From Alloascoidea africana (Eukaryota > Ascomycota > Alloascoideomycetes > Alloascoideales > Alloascoideaceae), in NCBI GenBank assembly GCA_030581615.1, contig JAKTTT010000033.1, forward strand, positions 62,001 through 126,000: 64,000 bases of DNA, read 5' to 3'. A program made the position numbers and the translations under genes. The notes beneath the pieces are model-generated. The model worked only from the letters and a program-made list of their open reading frames with translations. It was not told the DNA's origin and made no database searches. Below, piece by piece: positions 21,932-34,500 of this stretch; the first letter of the stretch is position 1; every line of letters begins with the position of its first letter.

Positions 21932-23330
21932 TCAACCTGAAAGGTCTATTTTCTCCATAATTTTGCCCATTACACATTTCAACTCATCACCTTCACCTAT
22001 TGAGTTGAAAATCATCTCATCAATCTCCTTCTCAAGCAGATTCGTACTCTGTCCTTCTTTCCTCAATCGCACGAAAAGCACTCTGTGGGTATCTGTTGCG
22101 AGCACTTCAAAATGGTAAACACAACGGAAGGTAAAGTTGATTTGGTTGACAATCTCATTTCTGCCCAATAACTGTCGATAAATTGAGCTTTTCTGGGGAC
22201 TTGATTCTTGTACTTCGATGCTCAGATTCGTAATCTCAAAGAATACTCTTTCAAGAATCTTGCTTAGGTAGTAGTACCAATCGCCTAGCTTTGTCCTTTC
22301 TGCTCTTCTCTTTAGTGATGAGTCTATAAGGTCACCAAACGAATTGACAGAGTTGTTACCAGCTGCTGCATCCCCGTTCAAGTGCATGCTTTTATTCTTG
22401 ATCCCTTCCTTCGCTAGTCGTTCGATCTCCTTTTGGTATTTCTCCTCTTTCTCAAGCTCAGAACCTAACTTTAAAAGTATCGTCTCGCATTTGTTTATAT
22501 CGCGCTTTAGCTTTACAGATTCTTGGCCAAGTCTTTGTCTCTCCTCCTCACTTTCTTGAACTGCCCTTTCTAACCCATCTACTGTTCCGAAATCTGCAGG
22601 ATCTTGTGTTTTATAGTTCCCAATCGCACTTAGAAACTGTTCATCTTCTTCAACCTTGGACATAAATTTCTCTCCCTCTAGTTCCGCTATCGTCTTTTCC
22701 ATCTCTTCGATTTCACTTAACAGAGACTCACATTGACTCTTTCTAGGTGAAAGCTTGTTGTACTTGTTAACTGCTTCAACCGCGAGCTTATCGAGTCTTA
22801 CAATTCGTGCTTCAACCTCTCTTTTCTTTGTCTTTAGGTTTGTTTTAATTGCCTTGTTTGAGCCTTCAATCTTTGCAATATCAGATTGTTCTATCAGTAC
22901 TGGAGGATCAGCAAGCAACGCACGTAGGAACTTTTCCTTTGTTTCTTGCTCAATATAAGTGAACTTGAGTTTTGAAAACAATTCCTATAAATCCTCTCGT
23001 ATCGTTAGTTTCGATAAGCGCAATTCCCAAACCCTCTCCACAAAGCACACAACTTCATACCGATTGATCTCTAATTTGATCGTTTAGTAATCTGGGATCG
23101 CTTGATTCTAGTGTGTTGTTTCTATTCTCCTGCTCTTGATCTCCAGAATCAGAGGTTGAGTTTTCTGAACCATTTGATTCTCTCGCTTTTTTCGACCGCT
23201 GCTCAAACTCCCTCTGAGCAGATAATATCGATAGGTTGTTAATATCTATGTTCGTCAATACTTGAGACATGTTGGGAAACGGTCGCTTGAGATCTGTGTA
23301 GGAAAAAGAGATGCTCTCAAATGTTTTCAT
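21932..23330 (-). CDS. Coiled-coil kinetochore protein, SOS7/KRE28 (Zwint)-like
   Basis: Exons 23330..23061 and 22984..21932 are joined across a 76-nt intron (GTATGA..TATAG, branch ACTAAC), giving 440 residues. The junction gives DQS-ELFSKLKFTYIEQETKEKFLRAL. This FSKLKFTY-EQ-TKEKFLRA signature is what I recall for the fission-yeast Sos7 family, partner of Spc7/KNL1, to which yeast Kre28 and human Zwint are related. The middle (about residues 110-290) is a long coiled coil rich in Glu/Lys/Leu heptads. The C-terminal region (WYYYLSKILERVFFEITNLSIEV, THRVLFVRLRKEG) looks like a small folded RWD-type domain typical of kinetochore subunits. The assignment is by memory of the motif, and other kinetochore coiled-coil proteins are possible. 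Confidence 0.62.
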
Positions 23331-23488
23331 TTGATACTCTCATCTTGAACATGGTTTCCATGGCAACACACAGATACTAGTCTCTCTGCACCCATACACC
23401 TCTTCCCATGGATAGTTAAATTTGCGAATAGAGTCGCGTAATTAAAGAGAAAAGGTAGAAAAGTGAACTACACAGAAACTACGAATGG

Positions 23489-24694
23489 ATGGGGCCACTA
23501 GAATTGGCGGACATTCGCAGCTCTAGAGCTCTTTTTGAAATGCTTCAAGGCCCCGCTAAACAGTCTTGTTTTATTTATTCTGAGCTGCCCGCATCATCGT
23601 TGTTATGGGGAGCGCAGGTTCAATACACGCCCAAGCGTTCTGGATCTTCAAGCACTTTACCCAGAAATCCGAATAATCCATGGCACAGTCGGACTCCAAA
23701 GGGCATCTGGGAAATCACTGGCTCGTGTGCAAATGCCAGGCAACCGCACCCGATCGCGCTAGAGAGACCTGGCTATGGGAGCAGCTGTGAGGCAGAAAGA
23801 GTAGAGGCAGAAACAGAAGCGTGGGGCGGGTCACCTTTGGGATCTCTGACCCTCACCGATTTAAGCAGAAAAGCCAACTACAACCACAGGGACAATAAAA
23901 GTTTGATTTGTGAGACGAGCAGTGGAGGAACATGTACCAGTATGAAACTAGCCTTGGGTCCTTTTAATCATGAGGCAAAGTCCTCGGAATCGACATCTCG
24001 CACTTTTGGTTCTCAGCCTAAAAAAGTGAATGATAAGAAAAGCGTGCCGAGGGTTCTTAGAGCACTTCTTAAGCTGCCCTTCACCCCAATTGCTCCAAAG
24101 TATGAGGAGAGGCTGATCGAGGTTCTCGAGGTCCTGAATACGATATTTGACAATATATACCTATTGACGAAATTTAAGATTATCAGAAGTAAACGATTCT
24201 CAAATTTTGCAACAAATCAAGGAGGCAAGGCGTGGTTTGTTATCATATTACTGCAACTCCGGCAACAAATCTCGAAATTAATCCAGGTTAATCAAAGATT
24301 ACAAGATCTAAACTTTGACGATGCGATATTTGAACGACGGAAGCAAAAATTAAAGGATATGCAAATGTTTAGTGTGGCATCTGAAATTGTCAGCAAAAAA
24401 TCAAAGAGTAACTACGTTCCACTCACTTCTCGATTACCACCTCCTGAGTTGGGCAGTAAACAGACCAGCGATTCTGAAAAAGAGGCCGAACAAGTCCAAA
24501 AATATTTACAACTGATGGATGATAAAGTGGTCATCAACGTTGATATTTTTTCACTTTTGAATGATCTCGCGTGTTGTGGAATTGATGTATTTAGACTCAA
24601 GTTTGTGCCCAGATGGATACAAACATTACTAGGGTTGATTGCTGCCATGATGAATTTTTACCGAATGAACCAAAGGGCAAGTAGTGATGAGTAA
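23489..24694 (+). CDS. Probable PEX11-family peroxisomal membrane protein, with long atypical N-terminus
   Basis: A 401-residue open frame. Residues from about 180 look like a folded membrane-associated protein. They show YEERLIEVLEVLNTIFDNIYLLTKFKII, a basic stretch, an amphipathic helix (WFVIILLQLRQQISKLIQ) and a C-terminal pair. That pair is VINVDIFSLLNDLACCGIDVF, followed by FVPRWIQTLLGLIAAMMNFYR, resembling the terminal helix of Pex11/Pex25 proteins that remodel peroxisome membranes. Residues 1-150 are Ser/Pro/Gly-rich and unlike the family. The true start could be a later ATG (for example MKLALG at 23942) or there could be an unrecognised upstream intron. The family call is tentative. 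An unknown membrane-binding protein is the alternative. Confidence 0.5.
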   Translation: MGPLELADIRSSRALFEMLQGPAKQSCFIYSELPASSLLWGAQVQYTPKRSGSSSTLPRNPNNPWHSRTPKGIWEITGSCANARQPHPIALERPGYGSSCEAERVEAETEAWGGSPLGSLTLTDLSRKANYNHRDNKSLICETSSGGTCTSMKLALGPFNHEAKSSESTSRTFGSQPKKVNDKKSVPRVLRALLKLPFTPIAPKYEERLIEVLEVLNTIFDNIYLLTKFKIIRSKRFSNFATNQGGKAWFVIILLQLRQQISKLIQVNQRLQDLNFDDAIFERRKQKLKDMQMFSVASEIVSKKSKSNYVPLTSRLPPPELGSKQTSDSEKEAEQVQKYLQLMDDKVVINVDIFSLLNDLACCGIDVFRLKFVPRWIQTLLGLIAAMMNFYRMNQRASSDE

Positions 24695-27600
24695 TCTCTC
24701 TTTGTGCTGGACGGCGGAGGGAAAGGAAGAGCTTTTTTGGTATAATTGCTATTCTGTCTTGTAGAATTTCTTACATGTTGTTTGTTGTTGTTGTTGTTGT
24801 AGACTTTTCCTAAAGAATCAGCTAGAAAACAGGTTTACGAGACTTTTGCTTTCATCATCTTCATCATAATCATTATCAGTCTTATTTATACATGAGTTTA
24901 CTTTCAGAAGGACCTTTTCACTTCTATACGTACACTACATGATGTATGTATCTAGCGAGTGCACAAAAGAAACTCTGGATCGAGTCTTTGAAATTCTCTC
25001 GTGATCATTGGCATTCTAAAGTAAAGAGCAATTTTGATTAAAGAACAGTTTGATTTCACCACCATCTAGTGGATAGATATCCATAATAAAATGGTCTTCT
25101 ACAAATTAATAGCCTTGTACCGGTCTTGGTCTTGGTCACTTTTTTAATAGCAGGTTTAGGTGGTCAGATATTGACGTTTTCCTGTAGTTATTGCAGCAGA
25201 ACGAGAAGAAAGAAGTTGACAAATGATAATTACTGGGATATTGAAGATTCAACATTTCTTTCGTTTAGGAAAGAGGTAGGAAAAGATTCGTGGATCTTTA
25301 CAAGTAAAATCTTACGATGCAAACATGCTATGATTTGATTTGCAAAGCCAAGTGCTTTGTTTTTCCAAGAAATCCAGAATGGTCTTGGTTGAAGCAGGAT
25401 CATTGTAGTTCTACTGCTGACATTGGGAAGATTTTTATTGCTCTGTTCAGACATTTACAAAGTATTGGACAGACTAACCTCTGTAATCAGTTCTTATATT
25501 GAAGCTTTTTCTGTTTTTGTTGTTCCTAAAGGATAGTATGGATGAAAATGGATGCTTTCTTAGTTTCTAGTCTATTTTTTCTCATTTAAAAGATTCTCAT
25601 TATACAACGAACTATTCAACTTTCTATGCTCATCTAATTTGGGGTTTTAAGATTCTTTGGATCTTTCAACTGAAAATAAAAAAACTAGAAATCTTTCTCA
25701 AATAAGAAAATGTCGTCCAGTTTAGGCAAATCATATCTGGATTTGATAGCTCCCATTCTACTTTCTACAAGTTATTTCGAAAGCTATCGGATCTCACCCG
25801 CTAGTCCTCAACGCAATCACAATTGTACAGTGTGATTTAGAAAGGTAGAAAGTAACGTACCTTTTTTTAGATACTTTAAACACAGCCATGGCTTGCTAAG
25901 GAGTTGGAACTACTAATGGAGCTGTGATATCCTGATAGAGCACATGTCTACGTCCAAGAATAGGCCTCTCACGTACGAGAATAAAAATGAGCTTCTCTGA
26001 GATTTCCGAAATCAGATGAGACTTCCATTAGCATTTTAATCTCTATAGGTATAACTATTTGTTGGATATTGAAAAAGAAGAAGACAAAAAAGAGGGTTTG
26101 TAAAAAGGGAATTGGATTGGAAAAGTAAATCTCACGCCGGGATCTTACAGTATCTCTTGCCGCCATATCATCAAGGCAAACAAGGATAGTAACAATAAAC
26201 AGAATGAAAATGTCTGTAGCTGGAATTTTAAAAAGGGTGTTTGGGATGTCTATGACTTTAGATACAAAGGAGACTCTTTATTTTAACCATTCTTGTAAAA
26301 GCAAGAGTTTTTACAATTCGAAGCAGGGAAATGCACAAGGTGCATATGGCGATTGAATTTCTGCTTTGTTCGTATATGCTCTTCACAACGCCAGTATCTA
26401 ATTATTTCTTCTCTATCATGAAGAAAAAATGGGAAAAGATAATCATGTTGCAAGCGGTACACTTTTTAAAGCGGTCATGGATAGATTTACAGGTTTTAGA
26501 CGTCAGAATTCCGAACCTCGAGATCTTAAAACTTGCATGCAACGGTGGCATACACTCCTTCCCGAATTAACACACCTGCTGCTTCTGTTCCTGTTCAGTT
26601 GTGTCAGGTTCTGAAACATCTACTTAAAACCCTGTACTCCTTTCTTGTCCCTTTTTCCCCATCAATCATAGGAAATGTTGAGTACTAGATGTCTGAGACC
26701 AGGTGTTATAAACCGTAATGTACAAAACATTATTAGACTCTTTGTAGAACATGGAGCTTGTAGTGTGCCATTAAGCGCTCATATTATGTGGACACGACAG
26801 AAACGTCAAGCCACGATGGTTAGACAATAGTAGAGCCACTGTTTCATCAACTACCGTTTAAAACGCTACCGAAGAAAGAATAATCAAGCGTTTAAATATA
26901 GTTGTTCACCATGTTTCAGTGATTTCTCCAGATAAGAAATGAACCTGGCGTTTAAGTATGTGTTTTTCTCATGGCGAAGACACAATGTGAAATTCAGATC
27001 TGGATCTTGACGGGACTTAAAGTCCCTGTAACAATAAAAACAAACAGCTAGCAAGACTCAACAAAATCACAATTCCAGGTTCTTTTTTTGATTTGTTTCG
27101 TCTCTCACGTTCTAATCATTTCCTTTGATTATTGTACCTATCTAGTAAACGTTTTAGCATGAGCTCCTTACGCTATGCTTCAGATATGGTAAGGATCATC
27201 ACGACGAATAGACCTTAAATATCATTGAGAAACCACGTTCTCCCATCGTGATAATCGATCGATAATGGAACAAGGCATAAAAATGGCACTACGGTTATTA
27301 TAATCATTCTGGGAAAAACAAGCAAATCGAAACCTTGACTTTTACGCAGAAGGTGAAGTACAGTGCCTGTTAGGCCAGAAAATAATGCTCCTGATGTCTC
27401 AAAGAGGGAATAGAGGTCTTCTCTAAGTTATAAATCCATCACTTTTTCCTGTCTTATGGCTTCTATTCTCATCTCCAGTCTTTTTTAACCGACATAATCT
27501 TTAGCCCTTTTCGTCTCTCCTTTTGATCGAAAGAGTAACTTTAAACCAGCTATTGGGCATTTTGCAGTCTTTCCTTAATTACACCAACTGTTCAATTCTT

Positions 27601-27700
27601 TCCTTTCCTCATCTCCTTCCCCTTTTCTCTTTCCCTTCCTTTTTTCTACCATAGACTACTACCATTTATCAGTTCTGTATAAAGTTTGATTCTAAGCAAT
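24695..27700. other. 3 kb gene-poor region with only short candidate frames
   Basis: No gene longer than 75 codons is visible on either strand. This is unusual in a window where gaps are mostly 0.2-1.5 kb. Short frames with some protein-like character are at 26203..26352 (+, begins MKMSVAGILKRVFGM), 26429..26614 (+), about 26676..26829 (+, begins MLSTRCLRPG), 25126..25338 (+, hydrophobic LVLVTFLIAGLGG) and, on minus, near 26166..25880 and 25905..25690. None matches a family I know. It may hold a multi-exon small gene, a non-coding RNA, a decayed gene or a long promoter for the gene at 27701. I found no tRNA, snRNA or repeat ends. Confidence 0.5.
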
Positions 27701-28786
27701 ATGGTCACGATTACAATGCAAGTCCCGAAAAGAGTCAGGTCAACTCTCCACAGGGCCAAAAGCAGCAGCTTTAAAGTCGCGGCCGACGCCAATTCTTTAG
27801 AAAACTTGGAGGTCTATGTTCTTCCAGAAAACACAGGTGTTGTTTCAGAAAGGGTGGAATCGCCAACTGGTGATGAGTACTGCCTCCGAACAAACCGATA
27901 TGACGATTTGGAAGAAGGTGGTAAAGAGGCCGAACCAATCAGATACAGTAGCCTCAAGAAAAAACATCGTTTCTCGGGTGTTCCTTCAATCAAACCGAAA
28001 AAGTCCTTGAGGATGATGAAATCTACAAATTCCTTGGGGACTGAAAGTCCCAAGTCGCAAAAAAGGGGCTCTCTTATCCGGTATAGTTGGAAGAGCAAAC
28101 GCAATACTGAGACCAAAGATCAACCCTCTGATCCGGAAGATGTAGCTGATGCCTCAGAGTCCGTTGCCACCACGCCTGAACTGGCTGCACCTACTTCTCC
28201 TTTATATCGGGATGACATTGATGAGGTCACCCGAGACTCATTTTGTCGTTTTACCGGACCTCCGCCACCTTCAACACATTTCCCAAGAATTGTACCTTCT
28301 CCAAGAGTTCAGCAGTTAAACAGTAAACTGAGTTCGATCCATGAGTCCAGTAACGCCCATGTTAAACGTTCATCTTCTCGATTCTCACTGGAAAGTGCTG
28401 GTTGCAGTCCAGTAACACCAATCTCATATGATTTAGATTTTATGCCTGCCAGTCCCACATCTACCAATTGCACTAGTCAAACTTCCCTGTCCTCTGGGAA
28501 AACTGTTCACAAGTATCAACCTTCAATAGCATCCTCATACTACGAGTCCATAACGGAGTTAGAGATGCTACAGGCTAGTCATGAGGATAATGCAAAAAGT
28601 GATAAGGAGAGCGCGCAGTCCCTGGAGCACGTTAGGATTGTATCCAAGCCTGATGGAGATGGCGCTGGCGCCGACACTTTTACAACGGATGATTACGTAC
28701 TGGGGATCAAGCAGCTTGCCAAGCTGGACGTGAAGGAGTACTTAAAAGAGATTGAAGATATAATGAACCGGATTCTAACAAGGTAA
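27701..28786 (+). CDS. Ser-rich, basic-then-acidic protein of unknown function
   Basis: A 361-residue protein from the ATG at 27701; the frame is open a little further upstream only through non-ATG codons. I do not recognise a family. The N-terminus is basic (MVTITMQVPKRVRSTLHRAK). Then come an acidic patch, a Lys/Ser-rich part (SLKKKHRFSGVPSIKPKKSL, with possible phosphorylation sites) and Pro/Ser-rich stretches (TGPPPPSTHFPRIVPSPRV). The protein ends with a more ordered acidic helix (DDYVLGIKQLAKLDVKEYLK, then EIEDIMNRIL). No membrane segment is present. The composition suggests a cytosolic regulatory or adaptor protein. Clean codon structure and its position after a long promoter-like stretch argue for a real gene. 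Confidence 0.72.
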   Translation: MVTITMQVPKRVRSTLHRAKSSSFKVAADANSLENLEVYVLPENTGVVSERVESPTGDEYCLRTNRYDDLEEGGKEAEPIRYSSLKKKHRFSGVPSIKPKKSLRMMKSTNSLGTESPKSQKRGSLIRYSWKSKRNTETKDQPSDPEDVADASESVATTPELAAPTSPLYRDDIDEVTRDSFCRFTGPPPPSTHFPRIVPSPRVQQLNSKLSSIHESSNAHVKRSSSRFSLESAGCSPVTPISYDLDFMPASPTSTNCTSQTSLSSGKTVHKYQPSIASSYYESITELEMLQASHEDNAKSDKESAQSLEHVRIVSKPDGDGAGADTFTTDDYVLGIKQLAKLDVKEYLKEIEDIMNRILTR

Positions 28787-29656
28787 AGGCTTTTGGCCTA
28801 TCCTTTTTGCCGTTATCACTTTTGCGTTTTCTTTGGTCTTTCTGCGTTGTATAACAATTGCCTTTCTGCATTTTTGGTTTTATTTTGGTTTCTCACATGC
28901 TACATTCAAGTCCAGTTTTTAATTAATGAGGTACAGTTGTATTTTCGGTTTAAAATATATCAGCTTTTATTCTTTTTTCGCTAGTTATTGATTTTGGTAT
29001 TTATATAAATCTTGGAATCGAATACAGAGTGCATATTTATTCGAGTACAAGGTTGTTTCTGTGAGCGCGTAATCGTAATTAACCACCGTGAATCTGATTT
29101 CCTGGATAGATAAGGCTGCCTCTAACAGTAAGAGAACACAAAGGAGTGAAACAGGCATCAATAGCTGCTTTGCTTCTGGTTTAGTCGTATTCCCACTAAG
29201 CGCCGCCAGTGATCACACTCTCTACGGTTATAGTTGGCTGATTCCGTTTGGAGCAGACCCACGCAGGTATGCTTTGAATCGAAAACCTCTCCATGATCAA
29301 AGACCAAAACCAACAAAAAGGCGATTTTGGACAGAAACCACGCAAACCAGCCCCAAACGGCGCCTCGCACCAGTTGCGCCCAAGGCACCGGCTGCCGTTT
29401 CCCCAGCTCTGTCTGGCATCCAACACAGCAGAGCCAGAATCACGCCACGATGGGACCATCTCCGATCACACCACATTTTTTTTTTTGTGCCAGTGGACCA
29501 GGAAGTTAGGCCAGGTTCGGAACCAATCGAAAAGTCTTTAATTGGAGAGAGACGCCATCTATTTAAATCCCCTTTTTTTCTTCCTGTGTTTGTTTTCTCC
29601 GTTCTGACCATACTCTCTTTCCACGTCCGAAACAAACGACAACCAAATACTCTACA
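28787..29656. other. Intergenic region; promoter of the COX26-like gene
   Basis: AT-rich 3' flank, then a GC-richer promoter. The open frames over 29088..29878 (both strands) do not look coding; they overlap the small gene and its promoter. A CCAAT box is at 29523..29527. Confidence 0.5.
29523..29527 (+). promoter_or_regulatory. CCAAT box before the COX26-like gene
   Basis: CCAATCGA lies 130 bp upstream of the small mitochondrial protein's ATG. This fits Hap-complex control of a respiratory gene. Confidence 0.4.
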
Positions 29657-29821
29657 ATGAACCCAACACTGCTCAGAGCTGCTCAGAAACCCCTCTCCAA
29701 GCACACCTCCAAGATTGCCATTGAGGGTGCACGAATCGTCCCAAACCTCGCCATCTGGGGTGGATTGCTCACCGGTTTCTTGACATGGCCCTTTGCCATT
29801 AAGAAGCTCATCAGCAATTAA
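29657..29821 (+). CDS. COX26: Small mitochondrial inner-membrane protein, COX26-like (54 aa)
   Basis: A 54-residue intronless frame, easily missed by length cut-offs. The N-terminus is basic and presequence-like (MNPTLLRAAQKPLSKHTSKI). One hydrophobic segment follows (LAIWGGLLTGFLTW), with a short KK tail. The pattern IEGARIVPNLAIWGG...FLTWPFAI lines up with Saccharomyces Cox26, as I recall it: TEGRRLIPEIFQW...CLGWPGAV. The shared points are EG-R, a Pro, a central Trp and WP-A. Cox26 is an accessory subunit of cytochrome c oxidase in respiratory supercomplexes. A CCAAT box 130 bp upstream fits a respiratory gene. The match is from memory and the protein is short, so another small mitochondrial protein remains possible. 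Confidence 0.65.
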   Translation: MNPTLLRAAQKPLSKHTSKIAIEGARIVPNLAIWGGLLTGFLTWPFAIKKLISN

Positions 29822-31368
<1,547 letters not shown>

Positions 31369-31460
31369 ATAGTTGCATTAAACAGAGTAGCTAATATAAT
31401 TTCAAGTAAACTGCAAAATGGTCAATGTTGGATTCCCTCGGTTTTGTTCCTTTTTAGGAG

Positions 31461-31496
31461 CACGTGACCACGACAATATGAGAGATCTTTTCGCGT
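31461..31496 (+). promoter_or_regulatory. CACGTG and MBF/E2F-like site before MRC1
   Basis: CACGTG at 31461..31466 and TTTTCGCGT at 31488..31496 (reverse complement ACGCGAAAA) lie 40-75 bp before the MRC1 ATG. ACGCGA-type sites drive G1/S transcription in yeasts. The match is by pattern only. Confidence 0.4.
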
Positions 31497-31536
31497 CTTC
31501 TTTCTTTCTCTCCAACTTCATTTTTGGACAGCTACG

Positions 31537-34500
31537 ATGGATTTATTATCTGAATTGGATGAAGCTCCTACTGTCAATACAAGGAGATCTACTTTCAACA
31601 TTGTAGCGGCAGATGGGAGTGAGAGCGAGGATGAGAATTCAGATGGAGATGCGATCGCGACCACCCAGGAACGTGAAGCTAACGCGTCGCTTCTGGAATC
31701 GATAAAGAGTCATCTCCCCGTCGAACTACACGATGAAGCAAATGAAATTAGAGCTGATTTGCACCCGTCTTTGAAACTGGATCGGGATTCTGGAGATCTT
31801 GAAGTTGATAATGGGAAGGTTCTAAGCGCGATTGAACGCGTCAAAAATCGACTTCTTGGAAGATCTAACGCGCCTGCTTTGGAATCGACTAAAGAAAATG
31901 ACAAGGGCAAGGAAAAGGAGAAAACTGTTTCTTCTCCGCCATTTGGCAACTTGTCCCTTAGCAAGAGTATGCTTTCAAAACCTAAGCAATCTGTAAATTC
32001 TGCCCTTTCCCAAGCCACGAAGAATAAGTCTGGAGAGGAGACGCGAGGTGACGACGCTACAAGCAACACGACCAAAGAATCGCTAGCCAAAACTACACAA
32101 GAAACGAACACCATCGGAAATGAGAAAGAAAACAAGGAGGAGAGTCTCCAAAAACCTGTATCTCAAAGACACAAGCCCAAATCTCTGTTTGTCGAGGAGA
32201 GTGACGATGAAGAGTTAACACACAACCTCGAAACTGCCTCACAACGGAATTCTACAACTTGCCAAAAGCAAACACTGAATGACGTGTTAAAAGATGTGAG
32301 CTCCGATGAGGAAGATAAAGGAACAGACCGAGAGGAAACAATTGGAGGAGGAACGTCTCAAATACTTTCAAATCCAGAATTATCGCGTAAAGACAAGATT
32401 TTGAAACTTGTGGAGATAAAGCGTCGTAAGAGACTTGAAGCTGAAGCCAAGGAAAAAGAAGAGAGAGAAAGGCAAGAGGCTCTTGCCACCGAGGAAGATG
32501 AGAATGAAGAGAATGTGAATGGCCAGATGGCTTCGTCTGCTCCACAACGCGTACCGCGAAAGGTTAGTGATCCAATCAATTTGGGGAGTCTTTCATTTAC
32601 TAAACATCTTCATTATGATTATTAGGCTAGTAAAAAAGCACGAGAAGAAATTGAACGGGAAACTCAGAGAATGGCTCGAAGTTTACAACTTGCACCCGAG
32701 GTTCATACAAACATCATGTTTACCAAATCAGCATTGTTCCAGAAATTTGGCTTCAAAGTTGGTAAACCATCTGTTTTGGAAAATGATTCCACGGAGACTG
32801 ATGAGAATGAAGATGAGGATGATGGGATTAAAAGAGAAGAGTAAGCATATATTCTTTTTGAATTGTTGATAGTTGAACTAACAAATTTGGATAGAACCCC
32901 CGGAACTGCAACCACAACGCCTATGCCATCTTCACCTATAAAGGGCGAAAACGATAAGCTACTAGAGAAGGCTCTTGAAGATCCAATGGAGAGGGATCAC
33001 GAAGTGAAGAGCGAAAAGCATATGAGCAATGAAACCAAACCTATATTCAAAAGCTATATGAATAAGATCAAAGATACATCAGTCATCAATCTCGACTCCG
33101 ATTCCGACTCCGATTCCGGCCCTGACTTTGACTTTGACTTTGGGCAATCACTAGACATGAAAAAACTTGGAAGCAGAAACAAAACAGTCAAGACAGAAGT
33201 TTTAAGAACAAATTCTTTCGATGCTCGATTAGCTCAACTTAAAATTGCTTCTGATCGCAAGGCGAAAAGGAATTCCGAAAAGGCAATGACACAGAAAGAT
33301 CTCTTGACGATGCTGAGACAGAAAAGTCAAGCCCAACTTGCTGCTAAAAAGAAGGAAGTCCAACAGGCGCTTTCAGCAAGAGGAAAATCTTTGCTTACTA
33401 GAGAGGAAGTGGAGAAGGAAAACGAGGTTATCGAGAGTCTTCTTGAAAAGGAACAGGAAAAAGCTCGACAAGTTCTAGAAGAAGAAAGGCGAAAGGCAAG
33501 GGCCGAGGCCAAAGCAAAGGGAGAAGTTTTCGATGATGATGAAAGTGAAAATGATCTTGAAGAGAATGAGATTGTTCAAAATTATGAAGAAGAGGAAGAG
33601 AACGAGATGAGTGATTCTGAGTATGTTAAAAATTACGATTCTGAAAGGAGTTATGAGAGCAGCGAAGAGGAAGCGGAGGAACAAGAAGACGAAGACGAAG
33701 ACGAAATTGGAAATGAGGATAATGACATGAATCTCAAAAACGAAAGCCTTGACAAATCTTCTATACCAGAAGACCGTGAAATTTCTGCTCCTTACATGGA
33801 AGTTCCTTCTTCTTTACCTTGCAAATCCGATGAGGAAGATGAAGATGAGGAGAAGCCTCTAGCACCAGTCTCGACAATTCATAGACATAAAAGACGCATC
33901 CTTGACGATGGGGACGAAGAGGAACAGGAACCAATTCACGGAACTGTCAAAGATGACACAGAACCGACTCAAATTGTGCAACCTCTTGGTGGACTTTTCA
34001 ACGGTATGGGCGATTCAGTCATTAACGGAATCACATTCTCACAGGCATTTGCTCCTACGATTCCGTCTACAGTGGATGTAGCAAAGAGCAAAGAGGCCAA
34101 AATACACGATATACGACTTCGAGATGCTGGAGAGTATATGGGCAATGTCTCAAACTCTTTTACGCAGAGCGGATCAGCGGTTGTGGGGGAGGAGGACAGG
34201 TCCCAAACTTCTTTTAATATTGGTACACAGATAGAGTTTGACCAACCTACACAACTTTCAATGTTTGATGCACCGAGTCAGACACAAATATCTACTCTGA
34301 CACAACCAACCCAGGCAGATACTCAGGTTTCGCTAATGACTCAAACACAGGAGGGCTCTCAGCTGGATACTCAATTGATTGACAACCAGGAGGCAGGGAA
34401 CAGCGATAACCCTACAATCAAGATTCGAAGAAAGCTGGTAAAGAAATTCTATCAAGACGAATCCGGGGATGAGGAGACGGACGAAATTGTCAATGAACTA

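Noticed and set aside
25091-25260. Possible spliced complex I MWFE-like small subunit (frame with ALVPVLVLVTFLIAGLGG)
   Set aside because: The hydrophobic segment is suggestive, but no first exon or good splice sites could be joined to it and the downstream part does not fit the family well.
29088-29660. 190-codon plus frame (and a 193-codon minus frame 29297..29878) around the COX26-like gene
   Set aside because: They cover the promoter and run into the small gene in another frame; composition is not protein-like and the 54-residue frame is the convincing one.
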